Positions 45,081 to 52,270 of a stretch of DNA of 64,000 nucleotides are shown here, in pieces. Source of the DNA: an uncultured Agathobacter sp. (GTDB lineage Bacteria > Bacillota > Clostridia > Lachnospirales > Lachnospiraceae); assembly GCA_934359755.1 (NCBI GenBank), contig CAKRLV010000005.1, positions 65,773 through 129,772 of the forward strand, written 5' to 3'. Made by a program: the position numbers and the translations under genes. The notes below the pieces were generated by a model. It ran no database searches. It was not told where the DNA came from and saw only the letters and a program-made list of their open reading frames with translations. Numbering within the stretch: the first letter of the stretch is position 1; each line of letters begins with the position of its first letter.

Positions 45081-46124
45081 TTATACTTTACGTCTTAAGA
45101 ATGCGTACCACTTCTCGATGTGAAGAGGCTTGCCCTGAATAGCCTGAACCTTAAGACGGTTCTCTTCGTTGAAGCCGACGAGAATGTCGTGATTTGCCTC
45201 TGACAGGTAGTCAATAATACCATCGATATCTGACTTTGTGTTTTTAGGACAGTGTATATATAGATGCTTGTTAGCTGAAATATACAGTGTGTACGATATA
45301 CTAAAATGATACCAGAGGAATTTGTTCAATGTAGAGTATTTGTATATCCACAGTATTTCTTTAATAGGTACAATCGCGTTGCCGTAAGGTGACGTGAGAA
45401 TGAAATAGTGTTCTGTAATGAACATGTCCTCTGTGGCAAGCTGGGGCAATGTGGCAAGTTCTTCTTCTGCCTGTTCAAGCATCTGCCTTGGATGACCAAA
45501 TACAATAAGGTTCTGGCATGCAGGAGACAGGAATGGAAAGGCAATAAAAAGTATATATAGTATTATTGATATCAGCGAGTATGCAGCAGTTCCGAAGTAC
45601 AATATAAACAATAGTACTATGAATTTATGGTGGTATCCTGGTTCACTGAAATAGTATCCTGAGACCTGTTTCTTTAATCCATCAGCGGTCCACTTAAGGT
45701 CAGCAGACAGATTATCTAAGAGATTGTTGTATGTCTGTTTGCCTGAGATTATTTTGCCTGTTACGGTGAGCCTGTCAATGGTAGGAACGCCTTCCTCACA
45801 TGTCGTTGGTTCAAGCAGTAGGATGTCGCATTTTCCACCACGCATACAGTAGTAAAAATAACCTTTGGTAGAACCGAATGATTCTTCAGTATATCCTGTA
45901 AAATGCAAATCAAAAAATGTAGATTTTACATAAGCGCTGTTGTCATCGAAAGCAGCTTTAAAAGTATCAGTTTCCTTTAGTTCTGTGGGAGAAAGAATAT
46001 CATAAAGAGGAAATATAAACCACAAGGCTATTAAAAATATAATAAATATAGCTGGTGGAATTATTCTTTTTTTGTAAAAGGCTTTTATATTTCTTGAAAT
46101 ATAATGTTCGTAATTTTCAGTCAT
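45081..46124 (-). CDS. Membrane protein of unknown function (347 aa)
   Basis: The product has a membrane segment near residues 22-45, an extracytoplasmic region of about 120 residues with a CxxxGxC-like stretch (CMRGGKC), two more membrane segments near 170-210 and a C-terminal cytosolic domain of about 130 residues. I do not recognise an enzymatic motif. It may belong to a clostridial DUF family (perhaps DUF6709), but I am not sure. It is a single-gene unit transcribed toward the GNAT gene. Confidence 0.75.
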   Translation of the reverse strand: MTENYEHYISRNIKAFYKKRIIPPAIFIIFLIALWFIFPLYDILSPTELKETDTFKAAFDDNSAYVKSTFFDLHFTGYTEESFGSTKGYFYYCMRGGKCDILLLEPTTCEEGVPTIDRLTVTGKIISGKQTYNNLLDNLSADLKWTADGLKKQVSGYYFSEPGYHHKFIVLLFILYFGTAAYSLISIILYILFIAFPFLSPACQNLIVFGHPRQMLEQAEEELATLPQLATEDMFITEHYFILTSPYGNAIVPIKEILWIYKYSTLNKFLWYHFSISYTLYISANKHLYIHCPKNTKSDIDGIIDYLSEANHDILVGFNEENRLKVQAIQGKPLHIEKWYAFLRRKV

Positions 46125-46155
46125 TTATCCTCCAATATTGCAAACGTATTCCGAG

Positions 46156-46191
46156 AAGTATTATAAAAAGTATTATAAGAAGTATTATAAG
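46156..46191. repeat. 12-bp tandem repeat in a divergent intergenic region
   Basis: Three copies of AAGTATTATAAG or AAGTATTATAAA lie between the divergent membrane-protein and methyltransferase genes. Confidence 0.85.
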
Positions 46192-46334
46192 AAATATTCT
46201 GGGAGTACGTAAAATGTCCTTATTGTTATAAAGTATACGTCTTTAGGCACAAATAATCAACCTTGCGTTTGAACATAAAAGTTGTTACTATAATATAGTT
46301 AAATGGATAGTATGTAGTATAGTTTGGAGGAAAA

Positions 46335-47084
46335 ATGGACGTTTATACAAGCTTTGCACAAGTGTATGATATGTTCATGGATAATGTATCATATGATGAG
46401 TGGGCAGGTTACATAAAGCAACGGCTGTATGATTACGGAATAAAAAGCGGAACAGTTCTGGATCTGGGATGTGGTACTGGCAAGATTACAAGACTTATGG
46501 CTAAATGCGGTTACGATATGATAGGTATTGACAATGCCATGGATATGCTTGAGATTGCATATGAGTCAGACACTGAGAATATTTTGTATCTGATGCAGGA
46601 TATGAGAGAACTTGAATTATTTGGCACGGTAAATGCTGTATATTCGAGCTGTGATTGCCTTAATTATATTCTAAGTGAGGATGATTTACTTCTTGTATTT
46701 GAGAAGGTAAGACTGTATCTTGATGAAGATGGGGTATTTATTTTTGACATGAATACACCCTATAAATATACGGAACTACTTGCAGATAACACATTTGCGG
46801 AGAATCGCGATGAGGGAAGTTTTATCTGGGAGAATTTCTATGATGAGCAGGAACAGATCAATGAATATGAGCTTACTTTATTTATTGCTGAGGATAATAA
46901 GGAGGGAATGCTTTATCGAAAGTATGAGGAGACTCATTATCAGAAAAGCTATGATATAGAAGTGATTAAGGAGCTTCTTCAAAAGGCGGGTTTTAAAATA
47001 CATGCTGTATACAACGGATATACTACAGAAGAACTTACTGAAGATAGCGATAGAGTAAGTATTATCGCAGAGCCGCTGAAATAA
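46335..47084 (+). CDS. Class I SAM-dependent methyltransferase
   Basis: The 249-residue protein has the SAM-binding motif I TVLDLGCGTGKITRLMA near residue 40, an acidic motif II (MIGIDNAMDMLEIA) and FIFDMNTPYKY near 138. Its type resembles small-molecule or unassigned methyltransferases (methyltransferase_25 group); the substrate cannot be read. TTGGAGG precedes ATG 46335. hslO follows after 83 bases. Confidence 0.88.
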   Translation: MDVYTSFAQVYDMFMDNVSYDEWAGYIKQRLYDYGIKSGTVLDLGCGTGKITRLMAKCGYDMIGIDNAMDMLEIAYESDTENILYLMQDMRELELFGTVNAVYSSCDCLNYILSEDDLLLVFEKVRLYLDEDGVFIFDMNTPYKYTELLADNTFAENRDEGSFIWENFYDEQEQINEYELTLFIAEDNKEGMLYRKYEETHYQKSYDIEVIKELLQKAGFKIHAVYNGYTTEELTEDSDRVSIIAEPLK

Positions 47085-47167
47085 AAAGTCTGGTTTCACT
47101 ATTAAAATATGAAGAATACATCGGACAGGATAATCCATGTGTGATGTTATGATAAAAGGAGATTTAT

Positions 47168-48037
47168 ATGTCAGATTATATAGTACGTGCAACAGCTGCT
47201 GATTGCAGCATAAGAGCATTTGCAATTACATCAAGAGAACTTGTAGAAGAGGCGAGAGTACATCACAACACTTCCCCTATTATGACTGCAGCGCTTGGAA
47301 GACTGCTGTCGGGTGGTGCAATGATGGGAAGCATGATGAAAGGTGACAAGGATTTGCTCACCCTCCAGGTTCAGTGCAGCGGACCGGCGAAAGGACTTAC
47401 AGTTACAGCAGATGCCCATGGTAATGTAAAAGGATTTGCATTAAATCCTGTAGTTGAGCTGCCTCCTAATGCACAGGGCAAGCTTAATGTGGGCGGAGCA
47501 CTTGATCTTGGTATTTTAAGTGTAATAAAGGATATGGGATTAAAAGAACCATATGTCGGACAGTGTCAGCTTCAGACAGGGGAAATTGCAGAAGATCTTA
47601 CCTATTATTTTGCAACATCAGAGCAGATACCATCAGCAGTGGGACTTGGAGTACTTGTGGATAAAGACTGTTCAGTTTTGCAGGCAGGTGGATTCATAAT
47701 TCAGCTGATGCCTTTTACACCAGATGAGGTAGTAGATAAGTTAGAGAAGAAAATCACAGAGATAGATTCGGTAACAAATATGCTTGAAAAAGGCATGACG
47801 CCAGAGCAGATTCTTGAGGAGATTCTTGGAGAGTTCGGTCTTGATATAACAGACAGGATGGATGCAGCTTTTAAATGTGATTGTTCAAAGGAGAAAATAA
47901 GCAGGGCACTTGCGACAATAAGCAAGAAAGATATGGACGATATCATCAATGACGGCGAGAGCATAGAGGTAAAATGCCAGTTCTGCAACACAGCATATAA
48001 GTTTGAAGTAGATGAACTAAAGGAGTTGAGAAAGTGA
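47168..48037 (+). CDS. hslO: Redox-regulated chaperone Hsp33
   Basis: Hsp33 is activated by oxidative stress: its C-terminal zinc cysteines form disulphides and the chaperone unfolds into its active form. The 289-residue product has the N-terminal substrate domain and the redox switch at the C-terminus (CDC near 237, CQFC near 270). The next gene, nadE, overlaps its stop (GTGA), so the two are translationally coupled. AAAAGGAG precedes ATG 47168. Confidence 0.95.
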   Translation: MSDYIVRATAADCSIRAFAITSRELVEEARVHHNTSPIMTAALGRLLSGGAMMGSMMKGDKDLLTLQVQCSGPAKGLTVTADAHGNVKGFALNPVVELPPNAQGKLNVGGALDLGILSVIKDMGLKEPYVGQCQLQTGEIAEDLTYYFATSEQIPSAVGLGVLVDKDCSVLQAGGFIIQLMPFTPDEVVDKLEKKITEIDSVTNMLEKGMTPEQILEEILGEFGLDITDRMDAAFKCDCSKEKISRALATISKKDMDDIINDGESIEVKCQFCNTAYKFEVDELKELRK

Positions 48038-49935
48038 AACAAGGATTTGTAAAAGTCGCAGCAGTTACACCTAAAGTAAAAGTGGCAGATACATCATACA
48101 ACGGCGAATGTATTAGATGTCTTATGAAAGAGACTGTAGAAAAAGGGGCTAAGGTAGTTGCTTTTCCGGAACTTTGTATAACTGGATATACCTGTAGCGA
48201 TTTATTCTGGCAGGACAAGCTATTGTTGCAGGCAAAAGAAGAACTCATTGAAATAGCAAAGAGTTCAAAGAAGCTTGATGGTATTTTCTTCGTAGGACTT
48301 CCACTGGAGATAAATGGAAAGCTTTACAATGTAGCAGCCGCAATTTCAGAAGGTAAAATACTGGGAATAGTGCCTAAGCAGTATCTTCCTAATTACAATG
48401 AATTTTATGAGCAACGTCACTTCAAGTCAGGAACAGAATTATGTACTGAAATAAAAATAGGCGATGATGAGGTGACGGTTGACTGCGATTTGATTTTTGC
48501 CTGCGAGCAGATGCCTAAGCTGAAAATCGGTGTTGAGATATGTGAGGACCTCTGGGTTCCTAACCCTCCAAGCATCCAGCATGCAATGGATGGTGCTACC
48601 ATAATAGTTAATCCGTCAGCGTCAGATGAGATTACTGGCAAATCAATATACAGAAAAGAACTTGTTGCTGGCCAGTCAGCCAGACTTGTTTGCGGATATA
48701 TATATGCTTCTGCGGGAGACGGGGAATCGACACAGGATGTAGTCTATTCAGGTCACAATATTATTGCTGAAAACGGTCAGGTTCTGGCAGAATCAGAGAG
48801 ATTTACTAATCAGATAGTATATTCAGAGATTGACGTAGCCAGACTGGAAGCTGACAGAAGAAGAATGACTACTTTTGACACACAGGAGGGCAATTTTGTA
48901 CCGTTTTCTTTGAAGATGAAGAAGACAAAGCTTACGCGATATATTGATCCATCACCATTTGTTCCAGGCAATAAGGCAGACAGAGACAGACGATGTGATG
49001 AGATATTGATGATTCAGGCAATGGGCTTGAAAAAAAGGCTTGAACACACAGGCTGTAAGAGTGCTGTAATTGGTATTTCTGGCGGACTTGATTCTACACT
49101 TGCGCTTCTTGTGACAGTAAGGGCATTTGATTTATTAGGAATAGAGCACAAGAACATTGCAGCAGTTACTATGCCTGGATTTGGAACGACTGACAGAACA
49201 TACGACAACGCTGTTAATCTGATAAAATGTCTTGGTGCAGAGTTTATCGAGGTGGATATTAAGAATGCGGTAAATATCCACTTTAAAGATATTGGACATG
49301 ATGCATCAGTTCATGATGTGACGTATGAGAATGGTCAGGCGAGGGAGCGTACACAGATACTTATGGATCTTGCCAATAAGAAAAATGGAATGGTAATTGG
49401 TACAGGAGATCTTTCAGAGCTTGCTCTTGGATGGGCAACATACAATGGGGATCATATGTCGATGTATGCTGTAAATGCCTCAGTTCCAAAGACACTTGTA
49501 CGACATCTTGTAAGATACTATGCAGACACATGTGGCAGTGAATTACTGGAGAAGACGTTACTTGATGTACTTGATACACCAGTATCACCAGAGTTGCTTC
49601 CACCCGAAAATGGTCAGATTTCACAGAAGACAGAAGATCTTGTTGGACCATATGAGCTGCATGATTTCTTCTTATACAATATGATGCGTCTCGGATTTGA
49701 GCCAGAGAAAATATACCGTCTTGCAAAGATTGCATTTAAGGGGACATATGATGATGAATTTATCTTAAAATGGATTAAGACATTTTATAGAAGATTCTTT
49801 GCGCAGCAGTTTAAGCGTTCATGTCTTCCGGATGGACCAAAAGTCGGAACGGTTGCGGTATCGCCAAGAGGCGACTGGCGTATGCCATCAGATGCATGTG
49901 TAAGAATCTGGATGGATGAGATTGATAGTTTATAG
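48034..49935 (+). CDS. nadE: Glutamine-hydrolysing NAD+ synthetase
   Basis: It converts nicotinic acid adenine dinucleotide to NAD+ with ammonia from glutamine. The 633-residue product has an N-terminal nitrilase domain with the Glu-Lys-Cys triad (FPELCITGYTC near 46, VPKQYLPNYNEFYE near 113, IGVEICEDLWVP near 165) and a C-terminal synthetase domain with the PP-loop ISGGLDSTLAL near 349. The start is GTG 48034 overlapping hslO. Confidence 0.96.
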   Translation: MKQGFVKVAAVTPKVKVADTSYNGECIRCLMKETVEKGAKVVAFPELCITGYTCSDLFWQDKLLLQAKEELIEIAKSSKKLDGIFFVGLPLEINGKLYNVAAAISEGKILGIVPKQYLPNYNEFYEQRHFKSGTELCTEIKIGDDEVTVDCDLIFACEQMPKLKIGVEICEDLWVPNPPSIQHAMDGATIIVNPSASDEITGKSIYRKELVAGQSARLVCGYIYASAGDGESTQDVVYSGHNIIAENGQVLAESERFTNQIVYSEIDVARLEADRRRMTTFDTQEGNFVPFSLKMKKTKLTRYIDPSPFVPGNKADRDRRCDEILMIQAMGLKKRLEHTGCKSAVIGISGGLDSTLALLVTVRAFDLLGIEHKNIAAVTMPGFGTTDRTYDNAVNLIKCLGAEFIEVDIKNAVNIHFKDIGHDASVHDVTYENGQARERTQILMDLANKKNGMVIGTGDLSELALGWATYNGDHMSMYAVNASVPKTLVRHLVRYYADTCGSELLEKTLLDVLDTPVSPELLPPENGQISQKTEDLVGPYELHDFFLYNMMRLGFEPEKIYRLAKIAFKGTYDDEFILKWIKTFYRRFFAQQFKRSCLPDGPKVGTVAVSPRGDWRMPSDACVRIWMDEIDSL

Positions 49936-49945
49936 GAAAAGAGGA

Positions 49946-50031
49946 ATAAATATATAGATATAGATAAATATATAGATATAGATATTAGTATTAGATATTG
50001 GTATTAGATATTTGTATATAGATATAGGTAT
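49946..50031. repeat. AT-rich tandem repeats at a convergent gene end
   Basis: Two perfect 18-bp copies of ATAAATATATAGATATAG (49946-49963 and 49964-49981) are followed by looser ATTAGATATT-type copies up to the terminator. Confidence 0.88.
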
Positions 50032-50034
50032 ATA

Positions 50035-50070
50035 AAACGAGATGGTTCTTGAATTGGAACCATCTCGTTT
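50035..50070. terminator. Bidirectional terminator between nadE and asnA
   Basis: The perfect 14-bp stem AAACGAGATGGTTC / GAACCATCTCGTTT has an 8-base loop and T-rich ends on both strands. Confidence 0.93.
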
Positions 50071-50087
50071 AAATTTAGAGCTATAAA

Positions 50088-51092
50088 TTATAGTAACGGT
50101 ATTCCGTTCTTTGCACATTCATTAGCAACATCTTCTGGCCAGATAGAACTTTGAACCTCTCCGATATGGGCTTTACGGAGGAAGAACATACATATTCTTG
50201 ACTGTCCGATTCCACCACCTATAGTAAATGGAAGTTCTTCTTCAATAATAGCTTTCTGGAATGGAAGTTCTGCACGTTCAGGGCAGCCTGCCTTATCAAG
50301 CTGTGAGATAAGTGCGTCCTTATCAACACGAATACCCATTGACGATAATTCAAGAGCAATATCAAGTACAGGATAATATACTAAGATATCTGCATTAAGT
50401 GCCCAGTCATCATAGTCAGGTGCGCGTCCATCATGTGGCTTTCCGTCAGCAAGCTTATCGCCAATCTGCATAATACATGCAGCACCATGTTCTTTAGTAA
50501 AGAGATACTCTCTTTCCTTGGCTGTCTTTCCTGGATACATTTCAAGAAGTTCGGATGTAGTCACAAATGAGATTTCTTTAGGCAGGATGAGGTCTATGTA
50601 GTCATACTGGATAGCCATGTACTGTTCTGTCTTGCGCAAGCATTTGTATACAGTACGTACAGTCTCTTTTAAGAAATCTATAGTGCGGTCTTCGCGTCTG
50701 ATTACTTTTTCCCAATCCCACTGATCTACGAAAATCGAATGGATATTGTCGGTGTCTTCATCTCTTCTGATGGCATTCATATCTGTGTAGATACCTTCGC
50801 CAACAGCGAAACCATATTTGTGTAGTGCGTATCTCTTCCATTTGGCGAGAGAGTGGACTACCTCGGCGGTCTTGTCATTTTGCTCCTTAATGCCGAAAGC
50901 AACAGGCCTTTCATAACCATTTAAGTTATCATTGAGACCTGTAGCCGGGTCTACAAAAAGAGGCGCTGATACTCGTGTGAGTGAAAGTCGCTGTGCAAGC
51001 ATTCCCTGAAAGAAATCCTTAACTGTTTTAATTGCAATCTGAGTATCGTGTAGATTAAGCTCAGATTTGTAAGCTTCTGGAAAAATAGTCAT
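50088..51092 (-). CDS. asnA: Aspartate-ammonia ligase (asparagine synthetase A)
   Basis: AsnA makes asparagine from aspartate, ammonia and ATP, and has a class II aminoacyl-tRNA-synthetase-like fold. The 334-residue product has DNLNGYERPVAF near residue 54, MNAIRRDE near 106, SIFVDQWDWEK near 118 and the terminal FTIGGGIGQSRICMF near 290. Length is typical. AGGAGATT on the minus strand precedes ATG 51092. The 139-bp repeat element lies 54 bases upstream in the same orientation. No T-box motif was seen. Confidence 0.96.
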   Translation of the reverse strand: MTIFPEAYKSELNLHDTQIAIKTVKDFFQGMLAQRLSLTRVSAPLFVDPATGLNDNLNGYERPVAFGIKEQNDKTAEVVHSLAKWKRYALHKYGFAVGEGIYTDMNAIRRDEDTDNIHSIFVDQWDWEKVIRREDRTIDFLKETVRTVYKCLRKTEQYMAIQYDYIDLILPKEISFVTTSELLEMYPGKTAKEREYLFTKEHGAACIMQIGDKLADGKPHDGRAPDYDDWALNADILVYYPVLDIALELSSMGIRVDKDALISQLDKAGCPERAELPFQKAIIEEELPFTIGGGIGQSRICMFFLRKAHIGEVQSSIWPEDVANECAKNGIPLL

Positions 51093-51435
51093 AATCTAAT
51101 CTCCTATATTTATTTTCTTTGTAACTGTTCATAATCCTTCACATATCGCAACTGTTTAGTACTTTCACAGTTGCGAGCAGCAGGCGCATTAAAATCAGCT
51201 GCACTGATAGGCACTTGCTCCTACATATTATACATATTCATATGAAATAAGCGGTACCGCATATTTCTGTACTGAATAGTTACTATGTATCTTATTGTGA
51301 AATGGCTTAGAATAGTTACTTTGCTGTACAAATTATAACAATTATAGCACATTTAAAATTAATTGTGGTAGAATAATATTTGATATTAGCTATTCCATAT
51401 AGTTTATATTAAGTTTGGCAGATAGAGAGGTTTGT
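51093..51435. other. Divergent gap upstream of asnA and of the HD-GYP operon
   Basis: It contains repeat element D (51146-51284), a further copy of its left-end sequence (GAATAGTTACT, 51310-51320) and AT-rich promoter-like DNA with TATAAT-type boxes on both strands, including an extended -10 TGGTAGAAT near 51367. No gene was seen. Confidence 0.6.
51146..51284 (-). repeat. MITE-like or leader-RNA-like element, full copy D (139 bp)
   Basis: It is the reverse-oriented full copy of the element at 5074-5212, with the same length. Its hairpin TCGCAACTGT...ACAGTTGCGA (51146-51176) is nearest to asnA. The palindrome CGGTACCG near 51252 is conserved in both copies. Confidence 0.8.
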
Positions 51436-51864
51436 ATGAGACGTGAAGATTTGACGGTTCCAGTTATTTTTCTGGAAGCAATAGAGGTAATTTTAGGTAT
51501 TGTTTATATTGGACTTCAGATATATTATGGAATTTATTATCACATATCGCCATATAAATATGGAATGAATCTTGTTGCAATGGTACTTATATATCTTGGA
51601 CTTACAGTTATTTCATGCTATCCCGAGATTCTTAACAATATCCCGGCAAGTTACTGCACAGGCAAAGTACGAAAGTATTCTCTCAGGATGATACGTTTTA
51701 TCAAGTTTGTTTTTGTGGCGGGGCTTCTTGTACCATGTGTATGCGATGCTGCCGGTTATGAGATATTAAGTGCGTACAGTCTTATAGTAATTGGAATTAT
51801 TATAGTCATGGCTGTATATTATGAGGTCAGGATATTATCAGAGATTAAGAAGCGAAACAAATAA
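51436..51864 (+). CDS. Membrane protein of unknown function (142 aa)
   Basis: The protein has about four hydrophobic membrane segments (about 8-30, 42-60, 80-102 and 112-130) and short charged ends. I do not recognise a family. ATG 51436 follows AGAGAGG, and the in-frame extension to 51415 precedes that site. It is the first gene of a tight three-gene unit (gaps of 16 and 12 bases) ending in the HD-GYP gene. Confidence 0.7.
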   Translation: MRREDLTVPVIFLEAIEVILGIVYIGLQIYYGIYYHISPYKYGMNLVAMVLIYLGLTVISCYPEILNNIPASYCTGKVRKYSLRMIRFIKFVFVAGLLVPCVCDAAGYEILSAYSLIVIGIIIVMAVYYEVRILSEIKKRNK

Positions 51865-51880
51865 CTTTGGAGGAAAGTAG

Positions 51881-52258
51881 ATGACAAAAGAGGAATTTGA
51901 AAGATTATGGAACGAGAAATATGTTCCACTCAGGTATGAGGATGTAAAGGATGAATACGAGAAGTTCGTAAAAGAGGCTGACAAGCATATTTTTATAGAG
52001 GATTATGAAGCAAATAATGCCATAAGCAGGGATGATTTCCTTGACAATCTGACAGAGGATGCAATGTTTACATTTCAGGATACGCTGACGGAAGCTTTTT
52101 ATGATAAAAATCCGCAGGTATATGAGACTGCCTTTGAACTGTATGAGGAGTCTTTGATGAACAATACAAAAGAAAATCCTGCAATTGTATTTCATGAGGA
52201 ATATAACAGGCTGTACAGGAAATTTATGGGAGAGATGTTTGGTTGTTTTTTTGAATAA
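51881..52258 (+). CDS. Soluble protein of unknown function (125 aa)
   Basis: The protein is acidic and mostly helical, with no signal or membrane segment, beginning MTKEEFERLWNEKYVPLRYE. I do not recognise it. GGAGGAAAG precedes ATG 51881, and the HD-GYP gene follows 12 bases later, so it may act with that enzyme, which is inference. Confidence 0.72.
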   Translation: MTKEEFERLWNEKYVPLRYEDVKDEYEKFVKEADKHIFIEDYEANNAISRDDFLDNLTEDAMFTFQDTLTEAFYDKNPQVYETAFELYEESLMNNTKENPAIVFHEEYNRLYRKFMGEMFGCFFE

Positions 52259-52270
52259 GTGGGGAAATAA

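Noticed and set aside
51093..51300. T-box or amino-acid riboswitch upstream of asnA
   Set aside because: No T-box bulge (AGGGTGGNACCGCG-like) or specifier stem was found; the region is explained by repeat element D.
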